Assembly: GCA_028871455.1 (NCBI GenBank)
Contig: JAGWNF010000004.1
Coordinates: 62,001 to 126,000 of the forward strand
Direction of reading: 5' to 3'
DNA: 64,000 bases
Source: Alphaproteobacteria bacterium
Lineage (GTDB): Bacteria > Pseudomonadota > Alphaproteobacteria > ATCC43930 > CGMCC-115725
The position numbers and the translations under genes are program-made. The notes below the pieces were generated by a model, which saw only the letters and a program-made list of their open reading frames with translations, had not been told where the DNA came from and searched no databases. Positions within the stretch are counted from its first letter, which is position 1, and each line of letters begins with the position of its first letter. This document shows, one piece after another, positions 1-11,868 of this stretch.

Positions 1-3000
1 GCGCCGCCAGATCCTCGCGCTCGAACGGTTTCTGCACCAGCTCGATGCCGGGCTCGGCGCGGCCGCGATCGACCACCACGTCCTGCGGATAGCCGGTCAT
101 GAACACCACCTTGAGGTCGGGCTGAAGCACGCGCGCCTGATCGGCCAGATGCCGGCCGTTGATGCCCGGCATCACCACGTCGGTGAGCAGCAGATGGACG
201 CGCCGTCCGGGCTCGGCGACGAGCTCGAGCGCGCGGGCGGCGTTGTCGACCTCGATCACGTGGTAGTTGAGCTCGCGCAGGATCTCGGCGACGTAGCCGA
301 GTACGTTGAGGTCGTCCTCGGCGACCAGGACGGTCTCGCCGTGACCCGGTTGCGCCGCCGGCATCGCCGACGGCTTGACGCGCGCGGTTTCGGGCACGGC
401 GGCGGCGATGAAATGCGGCAGCATCAGCCGGATGGTGGTGCCGCGGCCGACGACGCTGTCGATCGCGATCGAGCCGCTCGACTGCCGCGCGAAGCCGTAG
501 GCCATGCTGAGGCCGAGGCCGGTGCCCTTGCCCGACGGCTTGGTGGTGAAGAACGGCTCGAAGGCGCGCGCCACCGTCTCCGGCGCCATGCCGATGCCGC
601 TGTCGCTGACCGCCAACATGACGTAGGGGCCGGGCGTCAGGTTGCTGGCACGCGCGGTCTCCTCGTCGAGCACCACGTTCGCCGTCTGGATCTCAAGCCG
701 GCCGCCGCGCGGCATCGCGTCGTGCGCGTTGATGACGAGGTTGAGGATCACGGTCTCGAGCTGGTTGGCGTCGCAGAAGCACGGCGGCACGTTCTCGCCG
801 AGCACGAAATCGTAGCCGATGGTCTCGCCCTGGGTACGGCGGATCAGGTCGGTCATGCCGGCAACCAGCTTGTTGACGTCGACCGCCCGTGGCCGCAACG
901 GCTGCTTCTGGCCGTAGGCGAGCAGGCGCTGGGTCAGCGTCGCGGCCCGGCTCGCGGCGGCCGTGGCGGCGGTGACGGCGCGGCGGGCGCGGCTCTCGTT
1001 CGAACCGAGCGCGCGGCCGGTGATCTCAAGATTGCCGATGATGGCGGTGAGCAAATTGTTGAAGTCGTGGGCGATGCCGCCGGTGAGCCGACCGATCGAT
1101 TCCGTCTTCTGCAGCTGGTGCAGATTCTCCTCGGTCTGGTGGAGGACGCGCGCGGCTTCGCGCTCGGCGGTGATGTGGCGGCCGCTGACATAGATGAGGC
1201 CATCCTCGGCAGTCATCGTCCAGGCGATCCAGCGGTAGGAGCCATCCTTGTGGACGAAGCGGTTCTCCATGCGCACCGTGCCGGCGCCTTCCGCGAGCCG
1301 GCGGCGGCCTTCGATCGCCGCCGCCGCGTCCTCGGGATGGCGCAGCTTGCCGACATCGATCGCCTTGATCTCGTCCTCGCTCCAGCCGAGCGTGCGCGTC
1401 CAGGCCGGGTTGAGGCTGATGAAATAGCCGTCGAGGGTGGTGACGCCGAGCAAATCCTCGGAGACCTGCCAGATGCGGTCGCGCTCGCGCGTGCGGTGCG
1501 CCGCGAGCCGTGCGAAGCGCTGGCGCTCGCCGGTGCCGAGCATCAACAGCGCACCGAGCAGGCTGGTGCTGAGCACGCCGGCGATCAGCACGGCGACGCT
1601 CTGCCAGTCGCGATGCTGGCTCAAATAGAGCGCGGTCGGCGTGGTCTCGAGGAGATAGTGGCGGCCGCCGAAGGCGAAGCTCTGGCCGTAAGGCGTGGCC
1701 CCCAAGCCGGTCGAGAGCTGATCGAACAGCGCCTGCTTGGCGTCGCGATCGACCAGGCGGACGGCGAGCTGGTCGTGCACCAGGCCAAGCAGCGCGTCCA
1801 TCAGCGCATCGGCCCGCAGCGCCAGCGCCAGCACGCCGGCGCCATTCGGTCCGCGCGGCACCGCGACCGCCAGCAGCAGGCCGGTCGGATTGCCCGCCTG
1901 CTCGACCAGCGCCAGCGGCGCGGTCGCAGTGACGGCGCGGCTCTCGACGGTCTGGTCGATGGCAGCGCGGCGCACCGGATCGGCGGCGAGATCGAAGCCG
2001 TAGAGCACGGCGGCATTTGCCGGCGCGAGATAGGTGATCGGATAGTATTCGGCGCGCGCGCCGGCCCGGTGCAGCTTGCCGAGGTCGCCGAGCTCGCGGA
2101 GCTCGTAGCCGCGAACGGTGCGCCGCTCGAGCGCCTCGAAATCGGCGCGGTGGCTGAGGTCGACACGTGGCGCCCACTCCACCGCCTTCACCGCCGGAAA
2201 TCGGTTCAGCAGGTCTTGCGTCAGATCGGCGAAGTCGCGCCGCGACACCGGATCGGGATCGTCGAAGGAGCGGGCGAGCTGATCGAGCAGCACGCCGTAC
2301 TGGTCGAGCCGGGAAGCCGCACGGTCCACCAGCTGCTGCGACAAGAGGCGGAACGCGAGCAGCGACTGGTCGCTCTCCCAGGCGCCGACGCGCACGAAGA
2401 TGGCGACGAAGAGCGCGAAGAACAGCAGCATCGGCACGGCGACCGGCCCGATGCGCGGTCGCCACACGGCGCGCGGCTCGCCGAACGCGACCATGACCAG
2501 CGGCAGGAAGAACAGCACGCCGAGCGTGTCGCCGACCCACCAAGTGAACCAGGTGCCGCCGAAATCGGCCATCGGCACCGCGCCGACGATCGCAAGACCG
2601 CCGAGCGCAAGCGTCGCCGCGACGGTGCAGAGCAGCGGCGAGACGCCGAAGAAGCGCGCGAGATCGCCGCCGCTGTCGAGCGGCGCGGGATAGCCCACCA
2701 ACCGGCGCAGCGCGCCGCCGCCGACCGCCGCCTGCACCGTCGAGGCGGCGGCGATGATCAGCGCGGCGAGGATCGCCATGACGCCGAAATGCTGATCGGC
2801 GGCGGCGCCGATCCAGAGATTGAGCGCGAACGAGCCGAGGAACGTCCACGGCAGGGTGACGTCGCCGCCGATGAGCATCGCCGCCATGGCGAGACCGGCG
2901 GGCGGAAAGATCGCGGTGGCATAACCCGGCGGTACCGCCAGCAGCAGGCCGAGGCGGCCGCTGACGACGTAGGCAACGGCCAAGCCCACGCCCGTCGCGA

Positions 3001-3049
3001 TCCGACGACGAGTCAAGAAACGGGAAAGTGAGCCGTCAATCCCGAGCAT
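1..3049 (-). CDS. Hybrid sensor histidine kinase, MASE1-CHASE-PAS-HisKA-HATPase-REC (3' end cut by window edge)
   Basis: About 1016 codons are visible from the ATG at 3049; the stop lies beyond base 1. The N-terminal third is strongly hydrophobic and carries the FPPAG signature of MASE1 near residue 49. A CHASE-like extracellular segment follows (about 290-480), then one more membrane helix near 500 and a PAS domain. The phosphoacceptor His661 sits in GGIAHDFNN. The ATPase has an N box and the G boxes DSGIGM and [10 protein letters not shown]-terminal receiver has its phosphorylatable Asp957 in [10 protein letters not shown] and a conserved Lys in VQKPFE. It should autophosphorylate and pass phosphate to its own receiver; the stimulus is unknown. 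A long reading frame on the opposite strand is only the shadow of this GC-rich gene. Confidence 0.93.
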   Translation of the reverse strand, partial: MLGIDGSLSRFLTRRRIATGVGLAVAYVVSGRLGLLLAVPPGYATAIFPPAGLAMAAMLIGGDVTLPWTFLGSFALNLWIGAAADQHFGVMAILAALIIAAASTVQAAVGGGALRRLVGYPAPLDSGGDLARFFGVSPLLCTVAATLALGGLAIVGAVPMADFGGTWFTWWVGDTLGVLFFLPLVMVAFGEPRAVWRPRIGPVAVPMLLFFALFVAIFVRVGAWESDQSLLAFRLLSQQLVDRAASRLDQYGVLLDQLARSFDDPDPVSRRDFADLTQDLLNRFPAVKAVEWAPRVDLSHRADFEALERRTVRGYELRELGDLGKLHRAGARAEYYPITYLAPANAAVLYGFDLAADPVRRAAIDQTVESRAVTATAPLALVEQAGNPTGLLLAVAVPRGPNGAGVLALALRADALMDALLGLVHDQLAVRLVDRDAKQALFDQLSTGLGATPYGQSFAFGGRHYLLETTPTALYLSQHRDWQSVAVLIAGVLSTSLLGALLMLGTGERQRFARLAAHRTRERDRIWQVSEDLLGVTTLDGYFISLNPAWTRTLGWSEDEIKAIDVGKLRHPEDAAAAIEGRRRLAEGAGTVRMENRFVHKDGSYRWIAWTMTAEDGLIYVSGRHITAEREAARVLHQTEENLHQLQKTESIGRLTGGIAHDFNNLLTAIIGNLEITGRALGSNESRARRAVTAATAAASRAATLTQRLLAYGQKQPLRPRAVDVNKLVAGMTDLIRRTQGETIGYDFVLGENVPPCFCDANQLETVILNLVINAHDAMPRGGRLEIQTANVVLDEETARASNLTPGPYVMLAVSDSGIGMAPETVARAFEPFFTTKPSGKGTGLGLSMAYGFARQSSGSIAIDSVVGRGTTIRLMLPHFIAAAVPETARVKPSAMPAAQPGHGETVLVAEDDLNVLGYVAEILRELNYHVIEVDNAARALELVAEPGRRVHLLLTDVVMPGINGRHLADQARVLQPDLKVVFMTGYPQDVVVDRGRAEPGIELVQKPFEREDLAA

Positions 3050-3329
3050 CGGCCCAACGGTCTGCAGGCGCGCGCCAAGAAACGAAACGATCGGCAAAGA
3101 CAACTTTCGAATGAAAGCCCCGGAACGTGCAGTTGAACATCCGGATCAGCACGTTCGTCGGTTCGACCCTAACACCATATGGTCACAGCTCAAAGCGCGG
3201 ACGGCCACGCGCGCCCGCGCGGCGAGCGCAACCACGGTGCCGGTCGCTAAAATGCCGCAAATCGTTCTCGTGCTGTTGCCGCTCGGCGGCGGCGTGCCGC
3301 GCACCGGCATCGCCGTCGCGTGGCACCGG

Positions 3330-3767
3330 TCACGGCACCACGGTCACCGGCACCGGCGCGAGGCTCACCAGCTTCTGCGATACGCTGCCAAGCAGCAGTC
3401 CGCTGACGCGTCCGGCGCCGCGCTTGCCGACGACGATCGTCTCGGCGCCGGAGTCCCTGGCGAACTTGATGATCGTCGGCACGACTTCGCCGGTCCGCGA
3501 TTCCAGACGGATGGCGCGAGCGCCGAGCTTGCGCGCGCGGTCGCGCGCCGCGTTCAGCATCTCGGCCGACAGCGACGCCAACTCTTCGCGTAGCCAAGTG
3601 CCCTGCGCCCGGGTGAAGGCGCGGATCGTCCGGTCGGGCAGGCCGTAGCCGCCAATGACGTTGACGATCAGCAGATCGGCGCCTTCGCGCTTGGCGCGCC
3701 GTGCGGCGTAGTCGACGGCCCGGTCGGCGCCGGTGGAGCCGTCGATTGCAACCAGGATGCGACTCAT
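3330..3767 (-). CDS. Universal stress protein, UspA family
   Basis: 145 residues, a single Usp domain opening MSRILVAIDGS. The ATP-binding signature G-x2-G-x9-G-S is present near the C-terminus (GKRGAGRVSGLLLGS). I chose the ATG at 3767 because an SD-like GAAGG lies about 8 bases upstream; the frame stays open further upstream but that part does not resemble Usp. It starts 43 bases after the stop of the P-type ATPase on the same strand, so the two are probably co-transcribed. ATP-binding Usp proteins act in the cytoplasm under starvation, oxygen limitation or energy stress; pairing with an ATPase suggests a role in energy or pH stress (inference). Confidence 0.92.
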   Translation of the reverse strand: MSRILVAIDGSTGADRAVDYAARRAKREGADLLIVNVIGGYGLPDRTIRAFTRAQGTWLREELASLSAEMLNAARDRARKLGARAIRLESRTGEVVPTIIKFARDSGAETIVVGKRGAGRVSGLLLGSVSQKLVSLAPVPVTVVP

Positions 3768-3810
3768 CGACCGTTCCTTCTCATCGCGGACATGGATCGG
3801 GACGGCGCGC

Positions 3811-6285
<2,475 letters not shown>

Positions 6286-6433
6286 TCAGAGCGTCGCCCT
6301 TCGCATGGATCGAAGGATACCCGCGCCGCCGGCCCGCGACTACGCGGCGCGATTAATGCCGGCCGTGCCGGTCCGGCCGAAACGCCGCATCGGTGCGGTT
6401 GAGCTGTTGTTCCATCTCACCTCTCTCCGACGC

Positions 6434-7222
6434 CTAGGCCAGGATGTGGAAGCCGGCGTCAATATACTCGATGTTGCCGGTGAGCGCGGCGGCCGCGTCG
6501 CTCGCCAGAAACGTCGCGACGTTGCCGACATCGGCAATGCCGACGAGCTGGTGCTCCGGCGTGCGCGCCCGGGTGCGCTCGAGCAACTCGTCGAAACGAT
6601 CGATGCCCGAGGCCGCCCGCGTCTTCAGCGGCCCGGGTGACAGCGCGTGGACACGGACGCGTTTCGGGCCGAGCTCGGCCGCCAGATAGCGGACGGTGCT
6701 CTCGAGCGCCGCCTTCACCGGACCCATGAGATTGTATTCCGCGACCACCTTCTCCGAGCCGTAGAAGGTCACGGTGAGCAGGCAGCCGCCGTCGGTCATC
6801 AGCGGCTCGGCCAGGCGCGCCATGCGGATGAAGGAATGGCACGAGACATCCATCGCCGTGTTGAATCCCGCCTGCGAGCAATCGGTGATCCGGCTGTGCA
6901 GGTCCTCGCGCGGCGCATAGGCGATGGAGTGCAGCAGGAAATCGAGCCGGCCCCAGTCGTTCCGTATACGCGCGAAGACGGCTTCGAGCTGGCCCGGCTC
7001 GCGCACGTCGCAAGGCGCGACAATCGGGCTGGCGAGCCGTTCGGCCAGCGGCCGGACGAAAGGCTCGGCCTTGGCGTTCAGATAGGTGATCGCGAGCTCG
7101 GCACCGGCGCGCCGGAACGCCTCGGCACAGCCGAAGGCGATGCTGTGCTCGTTGGCGATGCCGACGATCAGCCCTTTCTTGCCGTCGAGCGGCACCTTCG
7201 CCTCGCTGTCGATTGCAACCAT
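6434..7222 (-). CDS. fabI: Enoyl-[acyl-carrier-protein] reductase, FabI type
   Basis: 262 residues from the ATG at 7222; a GTG at 7231 is a possible alternative start. It reduces trans-2-enoyl-ACP with NAD(P)H in fatty acid elongation. The FabI-specific cofactor motif GIANEHSIA is near the N-terminus. The active-site pair is seen as Y-x6-K in YNLMGPVKA, and the tail ends in the usual GNIEYIDAGFHI. Normal FabI length. A perfect FNR/FixK-type box lies 45-58 bases upstream of the ATG, so this copy may be expressed when oxygen is low and may not be the only FabI in the cell (inference). Confidence 0.92.
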   Translation of the reverse strand: MVAIDSEAKVPLDGKKGLIVGIANEHSIAFGCAEAFRRAGAELAITYLNAKAEPFVRPLAERLASPIVAPCDVREPGQLEAVFARIRNDWGRLDFLLHSIAYAPREDLHSRITDCSQAGFNTAMDVSCHSFIRMARLAEPLMTDGGCLLTVTFYGSEKVVAEYNLMGPVKAALESTVRYLAAELGPKRVRVHALSPGPLKTRAASGIDRFDELLERTRARTPEHQLVGIADVGNVATFLASDAAAALTGNIEYIDAGFHILA

Positions 7223-7266
7223 GCGCAACACGTTTCTCAGGTTCGCGCACCGCGGGGCATCGCGTA

Positions 7267-7280
7267 TTGATCGAAATCAA
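7267..7280. promoter_or_regulatory. FNR/FixK-type box upstream of fabI
   Basis: TTGATCGAAATCAA matches the TTGAT-N4-ATCAA consensus at all ten defined positions. Its centre is 51 bases upstream of the fabI ATG; a class II site at -41.5 would put the transcript start about 10 bases before that ATG. It lies between divergent genes, so it could also act on the plus strand. Confidence 0.65.
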
Positions 7281-7410
7281 GCGGCAGATGAAAGGCTTGT
7301 CATCATGCGGGCCGGGCCGGCCGAAGCGCGCGGCGACCTTGCGCCGGCGCGGCGAAGCCCGATACTGGACGCGGGAACCGGGCGGCCCGGTTGCCGCCAA
7401 GCCCCCTGCG

Positions 7411-7424
7411 CTGATGCAAATCAA
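7411..7424. promoter_or_regulatory. Second FNR/FixK-like box, upstream of the 7523 gene
   Basis: CTGATGCAAATCAA matches nine of the ten defined positions of TTGAT-N4-ATCAA. It lies about 105 bases before the ATG at 7523, so an activated transcript would have a leader of roughly 60 bases. Confidence 0.45.
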
Positions 7425-7522
7425 CGCGCACGAATGCCGAGACGCCATATGATTTTTCGTGCCAATACCGGAAGTGACCCGACGCCGCACCGAGAACGCG
7501 CTCAGAGCGCGGAGGCTATCCG

Positions 7523-8134
7523 ATGAACTTTTTCACGTCAGCGCGATCGGCCCCGAGCCCGCCGCACGCACACGCCATCCGGCTCAAGCTGCACGAGATG
7601 GGTCAGTTCTTTAATTCCATGGACCCGTCGCCGTTCATCGAGCGCGGTCTCGATCCGGACGCGGAGGAATTCATCGTGAGTTGGGCGCACGAACTGCCCG
7701 CCGGCGCGCCGCTGAAGCTGCGGATCGATTTGGAGCAATGGCCCGCGGAGGACCCCAAGGACGTGATCCGACAAGCCGTTCACAATCATTTCAGCCACCG
7801 CGCCCGGCTTACCGACATGGAATTCAGACTCCTGATGAAGCAAGGCCGCACCAGCCTGCTGATCGGTTTGGCGTTTCTCGCCTCCTGCCTCCTCCTCACC
7901 CAGACGCTGCTTTCAGGAAAGACCGGCACGTGGGCCAGCGTTCTGCGCGAAAGTCTGACGATCGCAGGCTGGGTCGCGATGTGGCGGCCGATGCAAATCT
8001 ACCTCTATGACTGGTGGCCGTTGCGCCGCCGGCGTCGAATCTACCGGAAGTTGAGCCGCATGTCGGTGGATCTGGTTCAACCGAGAAAAGTCAATCGTCC
8101 CCAGGCCGCGGCGGAAGCGGTCGCGAGCCCATAA
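7523..8134 (+). CDS. Conserved-looking membrane protein of unknown function
   Basis: 203 residues and no family I can name. The first 110 residues are soluble and acidic, with a pattern (DPSPFIERGLDPDAEEFIVSWAHEL) that suggests a folded cytoplasmic domain. Two hydrophobic helices follow at about 111-131 and 140-158. A very basic stretch, WWPLRRRRRIYRKL, then fits the cytoplasmic side by the positive-inside rule. It lies 26 bases before the AI-2E-type permease on the same strand, so co-transcription is likely. The upstream FNR-like boxes suggest expression under oxygen limitation. Confidence 0.75.
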   Translation: MNFFTSARSAPSPPHAHAIRLKLHEMGQFFNSMDPSPFIERGLDPDAEEFIVSWAHELPAGAPLKLRIDLEQWPAEDPKDVIRQAVHNHFSHRARLTDMEFRLLMKQGRTSLLIGLAFLASCLLLTQTLLSGKTGTWASVLRESLTIAGWVAMWRPMQIYLYDWWPLRRRRRIYRKLSRMSVDLVQPRKVNRPQAAAEAVASP

Positions 8135-8160
8135 GGTCTCATTCGGAGAACGGCAACGAC

Positions 8161-9210
8161 ATGCGCCTCAACGACCGCAAGCTCGCGAACTGGCTCGTCA
8201 GCATCGCCGCGCTGCTGGTGCTGCTGGTTTACGGCCGGCCGCTGTTGGTGCCGCTGGTCTTCGCGCTGCTGCTCTGGGCGATTCTCAACGCGCTGACCGA
8301 CGTGCTGCGGCGCTGGCATTTCCCGGCCTGGGTGGCGTGGCCGACGGCCTTCGTCCTGATCGGCGCCGCGCTCTATTTCGTGGCGCTGGTGCTGATCGAC
8401 GAGGCGGCGGCGCTGGCGGCGCAGCTACCTGATTACGTCGCCCGGCTCGGCCAGGCGTGGACGGCGCATATCCCCTTCTCGCGGCAGCCGCTCGATGTCG
8501 GCGCGCTGCTCAAGCAGTCCGACCTGCCGAGCATGCTCGGCGGCGCCGCGGCGTCGATCGGCAATACCGTGCTCGAGCTCGGCCTGGTCGTGGTCTATGT
8601 CGGCTTCCTGCTGGCCGAGCAGCGCTATCTCCCCGCCAAGCTCGCGCGGCTCCGGCGCCACCGCATGGCGCAGGACGAAGGCGAGCGGCTGATCCACGCC
8701 ATCGGCCGCCAGATCCGCTCCTATCTCGGCGTCTGCACGCTGCTGAGCGTCGGCATCGGCGCGCTGTGTTACGTGGTGCTGTCGGTGCTCGGCGTCGGCT
8801 TCGCCGGCTTCTGGGCCGTGGTGCTGTTTTTCCTCACTTACATTCCGGTGGTCGGCGGGTTCGGGGTCGCGCTGCCCGCGTTGATGGCGCTGGCGCAGTT
8901 CCAGTCGCCCGGACCGGCGATCGTCATCGTGATCATTCTCGGCACCGCCCACTTCATCGCCACCAACGTCATCGAGCCGATCATGCTCGGCCGCTCGCTC
9001 AATCTCAGTCCGTTCGTCATCATCCTGTCGCTGACCTTCTGGGGGCTGCTCTGGGGCGTCGGCGGCTTGTTCGTCGCGGTGCCGATGACCGGCGCGATCG
9101 CGATCGCCTGCCGCCACATCGAAGGGCTCGGCTGGTTCGCCGAGATCATCGCCGGCCCGCCGCCGCGCCATCATCGCTGGTGGCCGCGCGCGACGGTGAC
9201 GCGCAAGTGA
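8161..9210 (+). CDS. AI-2E family transporter (PF01594-type permease)
   Basis: 349 residues from the ATG at 8161, which has an SD-like GGAGAA upstream. Seven or eight hydrophobic helices are arranged as in AI-2E/YdiK/PerM proteins: a helix pair at the N-terminus, a soluble middle segment, then a cluster containing YIPVVGGFG, NVIEPIMLG and the terminal GGLFVAVPM. Family members export autoinducers or act as Na+/H+ antiporters, so the substrate cannot be told from sequence. The frame is open further upstream but overlaps the preceding gene and lacks family resemblance. Confidence 0.9.
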   Translation: MRLNDRKLANWLVSIAALLVLLVYGRPLLVPLVFALLLWAILNALTDVLRRWHFPAWVAWPTAFVLIGAALYFVALVLIDEAAALAAQLPDYVARLGQAWTAHIPFSRQPLDVGALLKQSDLPSMLGGAAASIGNTVLELGLVVVYVGFLLAEQRYLPAKLARLRRHRMAQDEGERLIHAIGRQIRSYLGVCTLLSVGIGALCYVVLSVLGVGFAGFWAVVLFFLTYIPVVGGFGVALPALMALAQFQSPGPAIVIVIILGTAHFIATNVIEPIMLGRSLNLSPFVIILSLTFWGLLWGVGGLFVAVPMTGAIAIACRHIEGLGWFAEIIAGPPPRHHRWWPRATVTRK

Positions 9211-9288
9211 CGCTCCGGCGACGGCGGCGCGACGCTGGGATGACGCGGCGATGGCATCCCAAGGACACTGTGAAAACTGTGCACAAAC

Positions 9289-9308
9289 TTATCCACAACG
9301 GTGGATAA
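9289..9308. promoter_or_regulatory. Inverted pair of DnaA boxes
   Basis: TTATCCACA at 9289-9297 is a perfect DnaA-box consensus. GGTGGATAA at 9300-9308 is its reverse complement with one mismatch. The two are separated by two bases. It could be an origin-like site, a DnaA titration site or a DnaA-regulated promoter. Confidence 0.6.
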
Positions 9309-9501
9309 CTTTCTGAGCGCATTCTGTGACTTGATGAGTCGGCGGCGCCGTCTAGGGGATTCACCTGATGGACAACGCGTCGGCGGTGGCAGCATCGTGT
9401 CCGCGGAACAACCTCGACGCGGGATACGCCGGCCTGACCTCCGGCATACACCCTAGACGTCGAGGGGGATCACTCGAAGCCAACCGTGATCGAATCCCGG
9501 C

Positions 9502-9520
9502 GCCAGCACCGGGTGCTGGC
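9502..9520. promoter_or_regulatory. Perfect hairpin/operator-like palindrome upstream of the phasin gene
   Basis: GCCAGCAC-CGG-GTGCTGGC: 8-bp arms and a 3-base centre, ending 26 bases before the phasin ATG. It could be a repressor site or a leader hairpin in the mRNA; there is no T run, so it is not a terminator. Confidence 0.4.
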
Positions 9521-9546
9521 ACGCACCTATCCAGAGTGAGAGATTC

Positions 9547-10011
9547 ATGGCCAAGACCACCGAACCCGCCGGCGACTTCGTCAATCCCTTCGCCAAGCTG
9601 ATGGGCGAATGGCCCGCCTTCGCCTTCAATTACGACGCCATGCTCGACGGCCAGCGCCGGAACTGGGCGGCGCTGGTGGAAGCCAACAAAGTCTGGAGCG
9701 AGACCGCCCAGGCGCTGGCGACGCGGCAGATGGAAGTGGCGCGCCAGGCGATGGAGGACTTCGCCGCGCTGGTCGAGGAGAGCTGGCGCAAGCCGGGCGC
9801 CTTCGAAGACCAGATCGGCAAGGGCGCCGAGTGCACGCGCCACACGCTCGAAGGCTTCTGCGACCTCGCCGACCACGCCACCAAATCGGGCGCCGAGATC
9901 ATGAAGCTCTTCAACAAGCGGATGAGCGAGACGCTCGATGACGCGCGCACCGTCGCCAAGCGCGCGCCGTCGGGATCGGGTTCGTCGACGCACGTCGCGG
10001 CGGCGGACTAG
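9547..10011 (+). CDS. Phasin family protein
   Basis: 154 residues, mostly helical and amphipathic, with the phasin pattern NPFAKLMGEWPAF near the N-terminus and W..L..AN..V..E..Q repeats through the middle. Phasins coat polyhydroxyalkanoate granules and set their size. The ATG at 9547 follows a GAGAG-type ribosome site. A 57-residue ORF follows 28 bases later. No PHA synthase is in the window; a second phasin lies at 43533-43997. Confidence 0.85.
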   Translation: MAKTTEPAGDFVNPFAKLMGEWPAFAFNYDAMLDGQRRNWAALVEANKVWSETAQALATRQMEVARQAMEDFAALVEESWRKPGAFEDQIGKGAECTRHTLEGFCDLADHATKSGAEIMKLFNKRMSETLDDARTVAKRAPSGSGSSTHVAAAD

Positions 10012-10039
10012 TCGGGACCCAGGTTCAGGGAGCAACGCG

Positions 10040-10213
10040 ATGATGGCAACCGCGGAACCACGCGAAGCCCGCTACGACCGGACGCGGCGGGAGCATCAGC
10101 ACCAATGGCTGATCACCAAGCTGCGCTGGATGGGCCTCGAGCACGAGGCCGACCAAATGACGGCGGCGTGCGAGACGCCGGCCTGCATGACCGAGCCGGC
10201 GGAAACCGACTGA
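10040..10213 (+). CDS. Small conserved-looking protein, 57 aa
   Basis: Starts MMATAEPREARYDRT, with a CAGGGAG ribosome site about 9 bases upstream of the ATG. It is rich in charged residues and ends with three closely placed Met/Cys residues (MTAACETPACM). No family recognised. It is followed by a strong terminator, so the phasin and this ORF probably form one transcription unit. Confidence 0.6.
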   Translation: MMATAEPREARYDRTRREHQHQWLITKLRWMGLEHEADQMTAACETPACMTEPAETD

Positions 10214-10267
10214 GCATCACCACCGGGAGAACAGGGAGCACGTCACCCCATGCTCCGCCGTTTCCCC

Positions 10268-10300
10268 GACCCTCGCTCCGCTGAGCGAGGGTCTTTTTTT
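10268..10300 (+). terminator. Rho-independent terminator
   Basis: A perfect 11-bp stem GACCCTCGCTC / GAGCGAGGGTC with a CGCT loop is followed by seven T. It closes the phasin/small-ORF unit. Confidence 0.95.
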
Positions 10301-10324
10301 GCCGGTGGATGAAGACAGGTCTCG

Positions 10325-10371
10325 CCCCCCTCCCATTCCCTCCCCCTCGAGGGGGGTTAGGGTGGGGGTGA
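10325..10371. repeat. Dispersed palindromic element, copy 1
   Basis: C-rich head, CCCCTCGAGGGG centre and G-rich tail (TTAGGGTGGGGGTGA). It lies between the terminator and the 3' end of gor and is the first of about twenty related copies between 10.3 and 20.2 kb. Confidence 0.85.
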
Positions 10372-10385
10372 GATGACACCGCGCC

Positions 10386-11762
10386 CTATTCCGCCGCCTT
10401 GGCCTTGGGGTCGGGCAGCTTGGTGCGGAGGGTGACGAATTCCTCCGACGCCGTCGGATGGATGCCGATGGTGCGGTCGAATTGCTTCTTGGTGGCGCCG
10501 CAGGTGAGCGCGACGGCGAGGCCGCCGATGATCTCGGGCGCGTCGGGCCCGATCATGTGCGCGCCGAGCACGCGGTCGCTGGCGCGGTCGACGATCAGCT
10601 TCATCAGCGTCTTCTCGTCGCGGCCGGAGAGCGTGTTCTTGAGCGGCCGGAAGAGCGTGCGATAGACGTCGATCGCGGCGAACTGCGCGCGCGCCTCGCG
10701 CTCGGTCAAGCCGACGGCGCCGATGGTGGGATTGGAGAACACCGCGGTCGGCACCACGTCGAGCCGGGCGCTGGTCGGATTGTCGTTGAAGAGGGTCTCG
10801 GCCAGGGCGCGGCCTTCGGCGATCGCGGTCGGCGTCAGGTTGAGCATGTCGGTGGCGTCGCCGATGGCGTAGACGTTGGGCACCGAGCTGCGCGACCACT
10901 CGTCGACCCTGATCGCGCCGGTCTCGGGATGGAGCGCGACGCCGATCTCGGCGAGGCCCATGCCGGTGGTGTTGGGCAGCCGGCCGGTGGCGTACATGAC
11001 GACATCGGCCGAAAGCTCGCCGCCCGCCTTGGTCGTCAGGTTGAAGCCTTCGCGCTCCGGCTCGATCGCCGCGATCTCGGTGCGGGTGTGGATGACGATG
11101 CCGCGGGCGCGCATCGCCTGCGCCAGGTGAACGCGGACGTCGTCGTCGAAGCCGTTGAGCAATTCCTCGCCGCGGATCACCATCTGCACCGCGGCGCCGA
11201 GGCCGTGGAAGATGCCGGCGAACTCGACGGCGATGTAGCCGCCGCCGACGATGACGATGTTGCGCGGCAGGGTCGGCAGGTCGAGCGCCTCGTTCGACGA
11301 GATGACGTGCTCGACGCCGGGGATCTTCGGCGTCACCGGATGGCCGCCGATGGCGAGCAGGATGTGGGCGGCGGTCAAGCGCTGGCCGCCGACCTCGATG
11401 GTGTGCGCGTCGAGCAGCTTGGCGCGGCCTTCGATCAGCCGCGCGCCGGCATCGGCCAGCATCTTGCGGTAGACGCCTTCGAGCCGCGAGGTTTCCTGAT
11501 TCTTCGCCGCGATCAGTTCGGGCCAGGAATGCGCCGGCGGCGCGACGTGCCAGCCATAGCCGGCGGCATCCTCGACGTCGTCGGCAAAGTGCGCGGCATA
11601 GACCAAGAGCTTCTTCGGCACGCAGCCGCGCAACACGCAGGTGCCGCCGACCCGGCCCGCCTCGCAGATGGCGACGCGGGCGCCGTGGCTCGCGGCGCGG
11701 CGCGAGGCGGCGACGCCACCCGAGCCGGCGCCGATGGTGAAGAGGTCGAAGTCGTATTCCAT
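10386..11762 (-). CDS. gor: Glutathione-disulfide reductase
   Basis: 458 residues. Cytoplasmic FAD enzyme that reduces GSSG to GSH with NADPH. The FAD-binding GAGSGG is at residues 11-16. The redox disulfide Cys42/Cys47 sits in GGTCVLRGCVPKK. The NADPH fold reads VGGGYIAVEFAG, and the C-terminal proton relay is GIHPTASEEF. Length is normal. ATG at 11762. The gene is flanked on both sides by the same palindromic repeat (copies 1 and 2). Confidence 0.95.
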   Translation of the reverse strand: MEYDFDLFTIGAGSGGVAASRRAASHGARVAICEAGRVGGTCVLRGCVPKKLLVYAAHFADDVEDAAGYGWHVAPPAHSWPELIAAKNQETSRLEGVYRKMLADAGARLIEGRAKLLDAHTIEVGGQRLTAAHILLAIGGHPVTPKIPGVEHVISSNEALDLPTLPRNIVIVGGGYIAVEFAGIFHGLGAAVQMVIRGEELLNGFDDDVRVHLAQAMRARGIVIHTRTEIAAIEPEREGFNLTTKAGGELSADVVMYATGRLPNTTGMGLAEIGVALHPETGAIRVDEWSRSSVPNVYAIGDATDMLNLTPTAIAEGRALAETLFNDNPTSARLDVVPTAVFSNPTIGAVGLTEREARAQFAAIDVYRTLFRPLKNTLSGRDEKTLMKLIVDRASDRVLGAHMIGPDAPEIIGGLAVALTCGATKKQFDRTIGIHPTASEEFVTLRTKLPDPKAKAAE

Positions 11763-11798
11763 GCGCGGATGCTAGCGGAAAGTGGCGGCGGGGTCAGG

Positions 11799-11849
11799 CC
11801 CCCCTCCCATTCCCTCCCCCTCGAGGGGGGAGGGTTAGGGTGGGGGTGA
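11799..11849. repeat. Dispersed palindromic element, copy 2
   Basis: Same type as copy 1 (CCTCCCATTCCCTCCCCC head, CTCGAG centre, GGGTTAGGGTGGGGG tail), between the small membrane protein gene and gor. Confidence 0.85.
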
Positions 11850-11868
11850 ATGCGAGCAACAACCACAC

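Larger units (their letters stand above)
9211..9546. other. 336-base intergenic region before the phasin gene
   Basis: No convincing gene. It holds a DnaA-box pair (9289-9308) inside a locally AT-richer stretch with further TGTG/CACA words, and a short perfect hairpin (9502-9520) just before the phasin gene. Confidence 0.7.

Noticed and set aside
149-3031. Long open frame on the plus strand opposite the histidine kinase
   Set aside because: Its translation is low-complexity (R/H/D/A-rich) with no domain, while the minus strand gives a complete MASE1-to-receiver kinase. GC-rich codon bias produces such shadows, as also at 10458-11849, 18466-19725 and 46128-47642.
3050-3329. Short plus-strand ORFs between the kinase and uspA
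   Set aside because: They are compositional shadows running into the uspA antisense strand, with no ribosome site or domain.
9271-9318. Definite chromosomal origin (oriC)
   Set aside because: Only one good pair of DnaA boxes, no clear AT-rich unwinding region and no origin-linked genes; kept only as a DnaA-box site.
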